Part shown: positions 52,111 through 61,450 of the stretch, piece by piece
How the letters are laid out: every line of letters starts with the position of its first letter
How positions within the stretch are numbered: position 1 is the first letter of the stretch
NCBI GenBank assembly: GCA_035701265.1
Contig: DASSNU010000015.1
Location: 124,001 to 188,000 of the forward strand
DNA length: 64,000 bases
Direction: 5' to 3'
DNA from: DASSNU01 sp035701265
Lineage (GTDB): Bacteria > Gemmatimonadota > Gemmatimonadetes > Gemmatimonadales > Gemmatimonadaceae
Notes under the pieces: model-generated
Databases searched by the model: none
What the model was told of the DNA's origin: nothing
The model's input: the letters and a program-made list of their open reading frames with translations, nothing else
Program-made: the position numbers and the translations under genes

Positions 52111-52166
52111 CGGAGCCGGCTGTCGCTGGACGTGGCGCCGCGCTCTCCCGCGCGACACACTATTGC

Positions 52167-52727
52167 ATGAACCGCACGCTCCTCCCTCGACCCGCCCTGC
52201 ACTGCCTCACGCTCTGGAGCGTGATCGCGCTCGCCACTCCGGCGCTTGCACAGCGCACTCCCGCACCATCACGCGGCGATGTGGCCCGGGATTCCGCCGT
52301 CTACGTGGCCGTCCTCGAACGCCAGTACGACACGACGGGGTTCGTCGTGCGAAAGACGTGGCGGGACACATCCCTTGTCGTCACCATCGATGCTCAGGAG
52401 CCCGATTCCGGGACGATCGCCGAAGCCGAAGCGGCCCTGGCAGCCGCACTCCGGCTGCCGCCCACGTCCATCGTCCCCGCGCTTGGGCGATGGGGGAAGA
52501 CGGCGTGGGTGAACGCGGACCAGACGGTTGCGACACACGACGGCGAAACGGATATTCGGATCGTCGCCTCACTCTCGCGCATCGGCTACTCTCGCGACCA
52601 TCACTGGGCCGCGGTCCTCTTTCGCAGCGCCTGCAACGCCCTCTGCGGCGGCGTCGATCTCGTCCTCCTCGAGCACGGACCGGCCGGCTGGCGCGTCTAT
52701 CGAACGCGGCGGCTGGTCTCCTATTGA
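52167..52727 (+). CDS. Secreted protein of unknown function
   Basis: 186 aa from the ATG at 52167. Signal peptide to about residue 29 (LTLWSVIALATPALAQ). Mature protein is compact, with DIRIVASLSRIGYSRDHHWA and a Cys pair in FRSACNALCGGVDLVLLE that could form a disulphide. The final WRVYRTRRLVSY suggests a folded end. No domain recognised. 171 bp separate it from the restriction operon. Confidence 0.7.
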   Translation: MNRTLLPRPALHCLTLWSVIALATPALAQRTPAPSRGDVARDSAVYVAVLERQYDTTGFVVRKTWRDTSLVVTIDAQEPDSGTIAEAEAALAAALRLPPTSIVPALGRWGKTAWVNADQTVATHDGETDIRIVASLSRIGYSRDHHWAAVLFRSACNALCGGVDLVLLEHGPAGWRVYRTRRLVSY

Positions 52728-52898
52728 CGAGGCACTCTCATCAGGCCGCGCGCTGAGCGACCGCATCCAACCACGCGGCCCCCCGGAAAACGCGTCACGG
52801 ATCGAGCGTCACTGGAGTGTCAGGGCGCGCCGATACATTCTGTGTCTTAGCTCTACCACACCGGAACACGCGGATCGAATCGACACCCGCCACGATTG

Positions 52899-54887
52899 AT
52901 GGAACAACACCACCTCAGCTGGATCGCGAACTTCATCTGGGGAATCGCTGACGACGTCCTGCGCGATCTCTACGTCCGCGGCAAGTACCGCGACGTCATC
53001 CTCCCGATGACCGTGCTGCGCCGGCTCGATGTGGTGCTCGAGCCGACCAAACAGGCCGTGCTCGACATGAAGGCCTCGCTCGACAAGGCGGGAATCACGA
53101 ACCAGGTCCAGGCGCTCCGCGAAGCGGCGGGACAGGACTTCTACAACACGTCGAAGTTCACGCTGCGCGACTTGAGGGCACGAGCCAGCCAGCAGCAGCT
53201 CAAGGCGGACTTCGAGGCGTACCTCGATGGGTTCTCCCCCAACGTGCAGGACATCCTCGAGAAATTCGAATTCCGCAATCAGATCCCGCGGCTCTCCAAA
53301 GCCGATGCCCTCGGCACACTGATCGAGAAGTTCCTCTCGCCGGACATCAACCTGAGCCCGAACCCCGTGGTGAACGCGGACGGCTCGGTGAAGCATCCGG
53401 GGCTCGACAACCACGGCATGGGCACGGTGTTCGAGGAGCTCGTCCGTCGCTTCAACGAAGAGAACAACGAGGAAGCCGGCGAGCACTGGACGCCGCGCGA
53501 CGCGGTGCGGCTCATGGCGAAGCTGATCTTCCTTCCCATCGCCGACCGGATAGAGTCCGGCACCTACCTGCTCTACGACGGCGCCTGCGGCACGGGGGGT
53601 ATGCTCACCGTGGCGGAGGAGACGCTCCAGCAGCTCGCCCGCGAGCACAGGAAGGAGGTCGCAACCCACCTCTACGGCCAGGAGATCAACGCCGAGACCT
53701 ACGCCATCTGCAAGGCGGACCTTCTGCTCAAGGGCGAGGGGGACGCGGCGGACAACATCGTGGGTGGGCCGGAGCACTCGACCCTCTCCAACGACGCTTT
53801 CCCGTCGCGCGAGTTCGACTTCACGCTCTCGAACCCACCCTACGGGAAGAGCTGGAAGACCGACCTCGAGCGCATGGGTGGGAAGGACGGGATCAAAGAC
53901 CCACGCTTCATCATCGAGCACGCAGGCGACCCGGAATACTCGCTCATCACTCGCTCGAGCGACGGCCAGATGCTCTTTCTGGCCAACATGCTGTCCAAGA
54001 TGAAGCACGGCACCACGCTCGGCAGCCGCGTTGCCGAGGTGCACAACGGCAGCTCGCTCTTTACCGGCGACGCGGGACAGGGAGAGAGCAACATTCGCCG
54101 CTGGATCATCGAGAACGACTGGCTCGAGGCCATCGTCGCCCTGCCGCTCAACATGTTCTACAACACCGGCATCGCGACGTATATCTGGGTGCTCACCAAC
54201 CGCAAGCCGGAGCATCGCAAGGGCAAGGTGCAGCTCATCGACGCGACGAGCTGGTACAAGCCGCTGCGCAAGAACCTGGGGAAGAAGAACTGCGAGCTTT
54301 CGCCCGAGGACATCCAGCGCATCTGCGACACGTTCCTCGAGTTCAAGGAAACGGAGCAGTCGAAGATCTTTCCGAACGAGGCGTTCGGCTACTGGAAGGT
54401 GACGGTCGAGCGGCCGCTGCGACTCGAGGGGATCGATCCCGAGCGGGCCTATGCCGCCAGGGAGATCAAGGCGCTCAAGGAAAGCGCGGAGCGAGCCGAC
54501 GGTGCGCCGCCGGTCATCAAGAAGATCCACAGGAAGGGCACATCACCCGACCCACTGCGCGGGCTTTTCGAGACGCGGATCGGCGGCAAGCCTGTCGTGG
54601 TCGAGTACGAACCCGACAGCGAGCTGCGCGACACGGAACAGGTGCCGCTCCTCGAGGAGGGGGGCATAGAGGCGTTCCTGCGTCGGGAGGTGTTGCCGTA
54701 CGCCCCCGACGCCTGGTACGTGCCCGACAGCGTCAAGATCGGCTACGAGATCAGCTTCACCCGCTACTTCTACAAGCCGCAGCCGCTCCGCCCGCTGGAG
54801 GAGATCCGGGCGGACATCCTGGCGGTGGAGAAGGAGACGGAGGGGCTGTTGGGCGAAATTCTCGATCTCACCGGTCCGGCCCGGTGA
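52899..54887 (+). CDS. hsdM: Type I restriction-modification methyltransferase subunit HsdM
   Basis: 662 aa. N-terminal HsdM domain begins FIWGIADDVLRDLYVRGKYRDVI; SAM motif I LYDGACGTGGMLTV (about 228-238) and the N6-adenine motif IV NPPYGKSW (312-319). It transfers a methyl group to adenine in the recognition site given by HsdS. ATG 52899 is taken as start; the TTG three bases upstream is in frame but unneeded. Its stop overlaps the next gene start (GTGA, 54884-54887), beginning a chain of overlaps through hsdR. Confidence 0.95.
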   Translation: MEQHHLSWIANFIWGIADDVLRDLYVRGKYRDVILPMTVLRRLDVVLEPTKQAVLDMKASLDKAGITNQVQALREAAGQDFYNTSKFTLRDLRARASQQQLKADFEAYLDGFSPNVQDILEKFEFRNQIPRLSKADALGTLIEKFLSPDINLSPNPVVNADGSVKHPGLDNHGMGTVFEELVRRFNEENNEEAGEHWTPRDAVRLMAKLIFLPIADRIESGTYLLYDGACGTGGMLTVAEETLQQLAREHRKEVATHLYGQEINAETYAICKADLLLKGEGDAADNIVGGPEHSTLSNDAFPSREFDFTLSNPPYGKSWKTDLERMGGKDGIKDPRFIIEHAGDPEYSLITRSSDGQMLFLANMLSKMKHGTTLGSRVAEVHNGSSLFTGDAGQGESNIRRWIIENDWLEAIVALPLNMFYNTGIATYIWVLTNRKPEHRKGKVQLIDATSWYKPLRKNLGKKNCELSPEDIQRICDTFLEFKETEQSKIFPNEAFGYWKVTVERPLRLEGIDPERAYAAREIKALKESAERADGAPPVIKKIHRKGTSPDPLRGLFETRIGGKPVVVEYEPDSELRDTEQVPLLEEGGIEAFLRREVLPYAPDAWYVPDSVKIGYEISFTRYFYKPQPLRPLEEIRADILAVEKETEGLLGEILDLTGPAR

Positions 54888-56470
54888 CCGACGGCATCTT
54901 CGTCAGCAGCGTGCAGCGCGAGTTGGCCGAGGAGCGGCGCGCCATCCGCGAGTTCGTGTCGACGAATCAGCTGCTGCGACGGTTCTTTGACGTCTTCCTC
55001 TTTGAAGACCTGCCGGCGACTGATCGCCGTGTAGACGATGTCTATCTCGAGCACGTCGGGCGCTGCGCGATCTACCTGGGTGTGTTCGGGAATGAGTACG
55101 GGAGCGTAGACGCCCAAGGAGTGTCCCCCACGGAGCGCGAGTTCGATCACGCGACGGCGCTCGGCAAGACGCGCCTCATACTTCTCAAGGGAATCGACGA
55201 CTCGGCGCGCGACCCGCGCATGCGATCGCTGATCGAGAAGGCCGTGGGCCAGGGACAGCTCATCCGGAAGCGGTTCTCGGAGGTCGACGGCCTGACATCG
55301 GCCGTGTACGCGAGTCTCGTCGATCACCTGGAGCGAACCGGCCGCCTGCGCACCAAGCCGTTCGACGCCGCCGCCTGTCCTGACGCGACGCTCGCGGACA
55401 TCTCCTCGGATGCCGTCGAGCTCTTCCTGTCCCGTGCGCGGCAGGTGCGCGGCTACGCGCTCGGACCAGGAACGCCCACGAAGCAGGCGCTCATCCATCT
55501 GAACCTTCTCGATGGGGAAACGCCGAGCCACGCAGCCGTGCTACTCTTCGGCCTCAAGCCGCAGCACTTTCTCGTAACGTCCGAGGTGAAGTGCGCGCAC
55601 TTTCACGGCACCGAGGTGGGCAAGCCGATCCCGTCGTATCAGATCTACCGAGGGACGCTGTTCGAGCTGATCGATCAGGCGGTGGACTTCGTGATGTCGA
55701 AGGTCGCGCGCAGCGTAGGCACGCGGGCGGAGAGCGTGCAGTCACCCGTCGAGTACGAGCTGCCGCCTGAAGCGGTGGCCGAGGCGATCGTGAACGCAGT
55801 GGCCCATCGGGACTACACGAGCAACGCGAGCGTGCAGGTGTCGCTGTTCGCCGATCGACTGGAGGTCTGGAACCCGGGCGAGCTCCCGCCGGCTCTGACT
55901 ATCGAGCAGCTTCAGAGGCCGCACGCGTCGGTGCCGAGGAATCCGCTCATCGCGGAACCGCTGTTTCTCGCCGGCTACGTCGAGAAGGCGGGGACGGGCA
56001 TTCTCGACATGATTGCCCGGTGTCGCGAAGCGGGGCTGCCAGCGCCGGAGTTCAGGCAAGAGGGTGGAGAGTTCATCCAGGTACTGCGGCGGCCAGGAGG
56101 TGTAGCGACCCCACAGGTCACCCCCCAAGTCACCACCTCATCCAAGACGTTCAGTGACAGTGAGTTGAGCGACATCGCCTCCGTGCTCGGCGTGACGACC
56201 CCCCAAGTCACCCCCCAAGTCGCCACGCAAGTCCTCCGCATCATCGAGGCGGCACGCACGGCCCCGGCCTCTCGTGAGGAGCTTCAGCGGGCGACCAATC
56301 TTTCGGACCGGAAGCACTTCCGGACTGCCTACCTCGAGCCGCTCGTGAAGGCGGGCTGGCTCGAGCGAACGATCCCAGAGAAGCCGACGAGCCGACTTCA
56401 GCGATATCGGTTGGGTGAGCCTGCGCGAACGTGGCTGACGCGGCGATCCCGCGCGAGGCGCGGTCAATGA
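54884..56470 (+). CDS. DUF4062-HATPase_c_4 fusion protein embedded in the restriction operon
   Basis: 528 aa starting at the GTG that overlaps the hsdM stop. Residues 1-150 are DUF4062-like: GIFVSSVQRELAEERRAIRE, HVGRCAIYLGVFGNEYG, EREFDHATALGKTRLILLKG, a small nucleotide-binding-type domain common in defence proteins. Residues about 180-390 match the RecG-C/HATPase_c_4 group: PPEAVAEAIVNAVAHRDY, SLFADRLEVWNPGELPP, RNPLIAEPLFLAGYVEKAGTG. A linker holds two copies of TPQVTPQV, as in many proteins of this group, and a winged-helix-like C-terminus follows (ASREELQRATNLSDRKHFR). The usual AlbA_2 N-domain is replaced by DUF4062. It overlaps both neighbours, so it is built into the operon. Role unknown; sensor or effector of the restriction system is a fair guess. 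Confidence 0.85.
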   Translation: MTDGIFVSSVQRELAEERRAIREFVSTNQLLRRFFDVFLFEDLPATDRRVDDVYLEHVGRCAIYLGVFGNEYGSVDAQGVSPTEREFDHATALGKTRLILLKGIDDSARDPRMRSLIEKAVGQGQLIRKRFSEVDGLTSAVYASLVDHLERTGRLRTKPFDAAACPDATLADISSDAVELFLSRARQVRGYALGPGTPTKQALIHLNLLDGETPSHAAVLLFGLKPQHFLVTSEVKCAHFHGTEVGKPIPSYQIYRGTLFELIDQAVDFVMSKVARSVGTRAESVQSPVEYELPPEAVAEAIVNAVAHRDYTSNASVQVSLFADRLEVWNPGELPPALTIEQLQRPHASVPRNPLIAEPLFLAGYVEKAGTGILDMIARCREAGLPAPEFRQEGGEFIQVLRRPGGVATPQVTPQVTTSSKTFSDSELSDIASVLGVTTPQVTPQVATQVLRIIEAARTAPASREELQRATNLSDRKHFRTAYLEPLVKAGWLERTIPEKPTSRLQRYRLGEPARTWLTRRSRARRGQ

Positions 56471-56889
56471 CTGGTCATTTGAAGCTTGGCGACAAGGGCT
56501 TTCTCTCGCGCGACATCACGGTGCTGGACCTGTTGATGAATCGCAGCGACATGCACCACGTCTACTCCAGGAAGGACCTCAAGTCGCAGGGTGTCTCCCG
56601 CACGCGCTACAACCAGATCGCCAACTTCGTGCTCGCCCAGAGCGAGAGCAACATCGCCGATGGCGACAAGCCGCCTGAGCAGTACTTCAATGAGCTGGCC
56701 GAGCAGGCGGACGGCGGCAAGAAGAAGTACGGCGGCATTACCGACGAGGGCGATCTGCGCGCCAACCTTCGCGCGAGCTGCATCCCCGCGTCGATGCTGG
56801 ACGGCGCGATTCCGGAGTACGACGACCTCCTCGAGGAGCGGCGCAAGCTCATGGCGCTCAAAATGAAGCGCTGGTTCGAGGCGCTGTAA
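56467..56889 (+). CDS. Small unknown protein between the HATPase gene and hsdS
   Basis: 140 aa starting at the ATG in ATGA (56467-56470), overlapping the stop of the gene before it. It is mostly helical and charged: ITVLDLLMNRSDMHHVYSRK, GVSRTRYNQIANFVLAQSES, a Lys/Gly segment ADGGKKKYGG and the end LEERRKLMALKMKRWFEAL. No signal or membrane helix. I recognise no domain. Its stop TAA shares a base with the hsdS start (TAATG). It may assist HsdS or HATPase function, or be an antirestriction regulator; all guesses. Confidence 0.75.
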   Translation: MTGHLKLGDKGFLSRDITVLDLLMNRSDMHHVYSRKDLKSQGVSRTRYNQIANFVLAQSESNIADGDKPPEQYFNELAEQADGGKKKYGGITDEGDLRANLRASCIPASMLDGAIPEYDDLLEERRKLMALKMKRWFEAL

Positions 56890-58325
56890 TGATCGACGGG
56901 CTCAGGCGGTATCCGGCGTACAAGGACTCCGGCATGGCGTGGCTGGGGGAGGTGCCGGAGCATTGGAACGTCCTGCCAAATCGTGCAGTCTTTACCGAGG
57001 TCAAAGAACGCAATCATCCGAACGCTGACATGCTGTCGGTGACCATCACAAAGGGGGTGATCCGTCAGCGAACTCTGCTCGAAGACAGCTCGAAGAAGGA
57101 CAGCTCAAACCAGGACAAGTCGGCCTACAAGCTCGTCCGCCCCGGCGACCTCGCCTACAACAAGATGCGCGCTTGGCAGGGCGCGATCGGGGTCTCTGAG
57201 CACAGGGGAATCGTCAGTCCGGCATATGTGGTACAGCGACCGCGTGACGGTGCGTCGCCCCGCTACCTGCACTATCTGCTTCGGACTCCGGTCTTCGCGA
57301 AGGAGGCCGAGCGATGGTCTTACGGGATTACCTCAGATATGTGGAGCCTGCGGCCCGAGGATTTCAGGATGATTTACTCGTGCCTGCCGCCTCTCGCAGA
57401 ACAATCCGCCATCGTCCGCTTCCTCGACTATGTGGACCGGCGGATTAGGCGTTACATCCGCGGGAAGCAGAAGTTGATCAAGCTGCTGGAGGAGCAGAAA
57501 CAGGCCGTCATCCACCGCGCCGTTACCCGCGGTCTCGATCCTAACGCCCGCCTCAAGCCGTCCGGTGTGGAGTGGATGGCGGATGTGCCAGAGTATTGGG
57601 AGGTAGTCGCACTGCGTCGGCGTTGGTCAGTGACGGACTGCAAGCATCTCACGGTTCCGTTTATTGAGGATGAAGAAGGTATACCGCTCGCGAGCGTGAG
57701 AGAGGTTCAGTCGTTCGAGTTGTCGCTGGCGAATGCTAAACGTACGACTCGCGAGCACTATTACAGCCTAATCGAGGGTGGTCGAAAGCCCAAAGTGGGC
57801 GATCTGATCTACTGTCGCAATGTCAGTGTTGGATCAGCAGCGATCGTTACGACAGAACAGCCGCTGGCGATGGGGCAGGATGTGTGTCTCATTCGGTCCG
57901 ACGATGAGAATCAGCGATATCTCAATTACTTCCTACGAAGCCCGACGATGCGCCATCAGCTGGCCACGCTCCTTGTTGGATCGACGTTCAATCGCATCAA
58001 CGTGGCCGATATCAAGGCGCTGCTAGTCATTGTCCCGCCAAGAGCAGAACAAGACGCGATCGCGAAGTACCTGGACAACGAATTGGCAGAAGTTGTTCGT
58101 GCACAGGTTTTGGCAGAGAAGGAGATCGCACTTATCCGCGAGTTTCGCACCCGCCTGATCGCCGACGTAGTCACCGGCAAGCTCGACGTGCGCGAGGCGG
58201 CAGCGCGGCTGCCGGACGAATCCGAGGAGCCCGAGCCGCCCGACGAAACCGAGCTTGAGAGCGACACGGAGGATGAAGCAACCGTCGACGACGCCATCGA
58301 GGTTCATGAGGACGCCGTAGCGTGA
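56889..58325 (+). CDS. hsdS: Type I restriction-modification specificity subunit HsdS
   Basis: 478 aa with the classic two target-recognition domains. TRD1 starts at YKDSGMAWLGEVPEHWNVLP, the first conserved coil is LAEQSAIVRFLDYVDRRIRR then IKLLEEQKQAVIHRAVTRGL, TRD2 starts at KPSGVEWMADVPEYWEVVAL and the second coil is RAEQDAIAKYLDNELAEVVR. TRD2 (about 57600-58140) is visibly lower in GC than its neighbours (AT-rich codons such as TTATTGAGG), a usual sign of recombination or transfer in specificity genes. The acidic C-terminus (PEPPDETELESDTEDE) overlaps the hsdR start (GTGA). Confidence 0.95.
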   Translation: MIDGLRRYPAYKDSGMAWLGEVPEHWNVLPNRAVFTEVKERNHPNADMLSVTITKGVIRQRTLLEDSSKKDSSNQDKSAYKLVRPGDLAYNKMRAWQGAIGVSEHRGIVSPAYVVQRPRDGASPRYLHYLLRTPVFAKEAERWSYGITSDMWSLRPEDFRMIYSCLPPLAEQSAIVRFLDYVDRRIRRYIRGKQKLIKLLEEQKQAVIHRAVTRGLDPNARLKPSGVEWMADVPEYWEVVALRRRWSVTDCKHLTVPFIEDEEGIPLASVREVQSFELSLANAKRTTREHYYSLIEGGRKPKVGDLIYCRNVSVGSAAIVTTEQPLAMGQDVCLIRSDDENQRYLNYFLRSPTMRHQLATLLVGSTFNRINVADIKALLVIVPPRAEQDAIAKYLDNELAEVVRAQVLAEKEIALIREFRTRLIADVVTGKLDVREAAARLPDESEEPEPPDETELESDTEDEATVDDAIEVHEDAVA

Positions 58326-61300
58326 CCACCGATACCTCCGAACGCGGCCTCGAGCGGCTCATCTGCACGACGCTCACCGGATCGCCCTGCGACCCGGGCA
58401 CGGTCACACCCGCCGGCGTCGACGAGCGGCCCGCCGTGTACGCCGCAGGCTGGCTCGGCGGCCGCCCGGACGACTACGACCGCGAGTATTGCGTCGACCT
58501 CGCCCAACTGTCGGTCTTCCTGCGCATGACGCAGCCCGACGTGGCCGACGCGCTCGACCTCGCCCACGATGGTCCGACCCGCCGCAAGTTCCTCGCGCGC
58601 CTCCAGGGCGAGATCACCAAGCGCGGCACCATCGACGTGCTGCGCAACGGCATCAAGCACGGGCCGCATCACCTCGATCTCTTCTACGGCACCCCCTCCC
58701 CCGGCAACACGAAGGCCGCCGAGCGCTACGCCGCCAACCGCTTCAGCGTCACCCGGCAGCTCCGCTACAGCCGCGACGAGACGCAACGCGCGCTCGACCT
58801 GGGGCTGTTCATCAACGGACTGCCGGTCGCCACCTTCGAGCTCAAGAACAACCTGACCAAGCAGACGGTCCACGACGCCATCGAGCAGTACCAGCGCGAC
58901 CGCGACCCCCGCGAGAAAATCTTCGAGCTCGGCCGCTGCGTGGTGCACTTCGCCGTCGATGACCAGGACGTGTACTTCTGCACGCACCTCAAGGGGAAGG
59001 GCTCATGGTTCCTCCCCTTCAACCAGGGATGGAACGACGGCGCGGGCAACCCGCCCAATCCGAACGGGCTCAAGACCGACTACCTCTGGAAGCGCATCCT
59101 CACGCGCGATGGGCTGACGGACATCCTCGAGAACTACGCGCAGATCGTCGAAACGAAGGACGAGAAGACGGGCAAGAAGAAGGCGCTCCAGATCTGGCCG
59201 CGTTTTCACCAACTCGACGTGGTGCGCCGCCTTCTCGCCGATGCACGCGCGAACGGCGTCGGGCAGCGCTACCTGATCCAGCACTCGGCGGGGAGCGGCA
59301 AGTCGAACTCCATCGCCTGGCTCGCCCACCAGCTCATCGGCTTGCAGCAAGACGGCGCGTCCCTCTTCGATTCGATCATCGTCGTCACCGACCGGCGCAT
59401 CCTCGACCAGCAGATCCGCGACACCATCAAGCAATTCGCGCAGGTGGGCGCGACGGTCGGACACGCCGAGCATTCGGGGGACCTGCGAAGGTTCCTCGCC
59501 GAGGGGAAGAAGATCATCATCTCCACGGTGCAGAAGTTCCCCGTCATCCTCGACGAGATCGGGAGCGAGCACCGCGGGGGGCGGTTTGCCATCGTCATCG
59601 ACGAGGCGCACTCGAGCCAGGGCGGGCGCACCTCGGCGGCGGTCGCGATGGCGCTTTCCCCTGCAGGAACGAGCGACGAGGACGAGACGCTCGAGGACAA
59701 GATCAACCGGCTGATGGAGACGAAGAAGCTCCTGCCGAACGCCAGCTACTTCGCCTTCACCGCCACGCCCAAGAACAAGACGCTCGAGATCTTCGGCGCC
59801 CCCGAGCCGCAGCTCGACGGCACCGTGAAGCACCGCCCCTTCCACAGCTACACGATGAAGCAGGCCATCCAGGAGCGCTTCATCCTGGATGTGCTGCAGA
59901 ACTACACCCCGGTCGAGAGCTACTACCGGCTGATCAAGAGAGTGGAGGGTGACCCGGAGTTCGACACCAAGCGCGCAAAGAAGAAGCTGCGCCGCTACGT
60001 GGAGAGCAACGACCACGCGATCCGCCTCAAGGCCGAGATCATGGTGGATCACTTCCACGAGCAGGTGCTCGCGCTGAACAAGATCGGCGGCCAGGCGCGC
60101 GCCATGGTGGTGACGAGCGGCATCGAGCGCGCCATCCAGTACTTCCACGCGATCCGCGACTATCTGAGCGAGCGCAAGAGTCCCTACAAGGCGATCGTGG
60201 CGTTCTCCGGCGAGCACGAGTACGGCGGCGTGAAGGTGACCGAAGCGTCGCTCAACGGTTTTCCATCGAGCCAGATCGCCGACAAGATCGAGGAGGACCC
60301 GTACCGCTTCCTCATCTGCGCCGACAAGTTCCAGACCGGCTACGACGAGCCGCTGTTGCACACGATGTATGTGGACAAGGTGCTCTCGGGAGTGAAGGCG
60401 GTGCAGACGCTATCGCGACTCAACCGCGCGCACCCCAAGAAGCACGACGTCTTCGTGCTCGACTTCATGAACGACGCGGACACCATCCAGATGGCGTTCG
60501 CCGACTACTACCGCACCACGATCCTGGCCGAGGAGACAGACCCGAACAAACTGCACGACCTCAAGGCGGCGCTGGACGGCTACCAGATCTACGCGCCCGA
60601 GCAGATCGACGAGCTGGTGGAGCTGTACCTGAGTGGCGCTGACCGCGACCGACTCGATCCCATCCTTGACGCGTGCGTGGCAGACTATCGCGAGCCGCTG
60701 GACGAGGACGCGCAGGTAGAGTTCAAGGGGAAGGCGAAGGCCTTCTTGCGCGCCTACGGATTCCTCTCGTCGATTCTCCCGTACACCAACGCGGAGTGGG
60801 AGAAGCTGTCGATCTTCCTGACCTTTCTTGTCCCGAAGCTGCCGGCGCCTATCGAGGATGACCTGTCAAGGGGAATTCTCGAGGCGATCGACATGGACAG
60901 CTACCGGGTGGAGAAGCAGGCCGTCGTTCGCATTCAGCTTCCCGATGAGGACGCGGAGATCGAACCGGTACCCACCTCTGGTGGCGGTCACAGACCCGAG
61001 GCGGAGCTCGACCGGCTCTCGAACATCATCAAGGCGTTCAATGATCAGTTCGGGAACATCACGTGGACCGACGCCGACCGCGTGCACAAGCTCATCACCG
61101 AGGACATTCCCAGCCGCGTCGCGGCGGACAAGGCGTATCAGAACGCCCGGCAGAACTCCGACAAGCAGAACGCGCGCATCGAGCACGACAAGGCGCTCGC
61201 GCGCGTGATGAACGCCCTCCTCAAGGACGACACCGAGTTGTTCAAGCAGTTCGTGGACAACGAGGGATTCCGGCGGTGGCTCACGGACACCGTCTTCGGC

Positions 61301-61363
61301 CTCACGTACGAGGGTACGGGATCAGGTGGCGCCGGTGCGGGGCGCACTCAACCTTCGGCGTGA
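58322..61363 (+). CDS. hsdR: Type I restriction endonuclease subunit HsdR
   Basis: 1013 aa motor-nuclease. N-terminal nuclease region around residues 150-220 with GLPVATFELKNN (PD-(D/E)xK-type ELK) and HDAIEQYQRDRDPR. SF2 helicase motifs: IQHSAGSGKSNSIAWLAHQL (Walker A), FAIVIDEAHSSQGG (DEAH box), YFAFTATPKNKTLEIFG (motif III) and the second RecA part with ICADKFQTGYDEPLLHTMYV and VQTLSRLNRAHP (motif VI). It translocates DNA and cuts unmodified sites at a distance. The start GTG overlaps the end of hsdS. Complete and apparently functional. Confidence 0.95.
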   Translation: MTTDTSERGLERLICTTLTGSPCDPGTVTPAGVDERPAVYAAGWLGGRPDDYDREYCVDLAQLSVFLRMTQPDVADALDLAHDGPTRRKFLARLQGEITKRGTIDVLRNGIKHGPHHLDLFYGTPSPGNTKAAERYAANRFSVTRQLRYSRDETQRALDLGLFINGLPVATFELKNNLTKQTVHDAIEQYQRDRDPREKIFELGRCVVHFAVDDQDVYFCTHLKGKGSWFLPFNQGWNDGAGNPPNPNGLKTDYLWKRILTRDGLTDILENYAQIVETKDEKTGKKKALQIWPRFHQLDVVRRLLADARANGVGQRYLIQHSAGSGKSNSIAWLAHQLIGLQQDGASLFDSIIVVTDRRILDQQIRDTIKQFAQVGATVGHAEHSGDLRRFLAEGKKIIISTVQKFPVILDEIGSEHRGGRFAIVIDEAHSSQGGRTSAAVAMALSPAGTSDEDETLEDKINRLMETKKLLPNASYFAFTATPKNKTLEIFGAPEPQLDGTVKHRPFHSYTMKQAIQERFILDVLQNYTPVESYYRLIKRVEGDPEFDTKRAKKKLRRYVESNDHAIRLKAEIMVDHFHEQVLALNKIGGQARAMVVTSGIERAIQYFHAIRDYLSERKSPYKAIVAFSGEHEYGGVKVTEASLNGFPSSQIADKIEEDPYRFLICADKFQTGYDEPLLHTMYVDKVLSGVKAVQTLSRLNRAHPKKHDVFVLDFMNDADTIQMAFADYYRTTILAEETDPNKLHDLKAALDGYQIYAPEQIDELVELYLSGADRDRLDPILDACVADYREPLDEDAQVEFKGKAKAFLRAYGFLSSILPYTNAEWEKLSIFLTFLVPKLPAPIEDDLSRGILEAIDMDSYRVEKQAVVRIQLPDEDAEIEPVPTSGGGHRPEAELDRLSNIIKAFNDQFGNITWTDADRVHKLITEDIPSRVAADKAYQNARQNSDKQNARIEHDKALARVMNALLKDDTELFKQFVDNEGFRRWLTDTVFGLTYEGTGSGGAGAGRTQPSA

Positions 61364-61450
61364 CCCGGTCCACGCGACCGTCATGCTGACGCCACCGGAC
61401 GCGCTCAGAGTCACGATGCAGCCGGTGAGTCCACACCAGCCCGCCGCACC

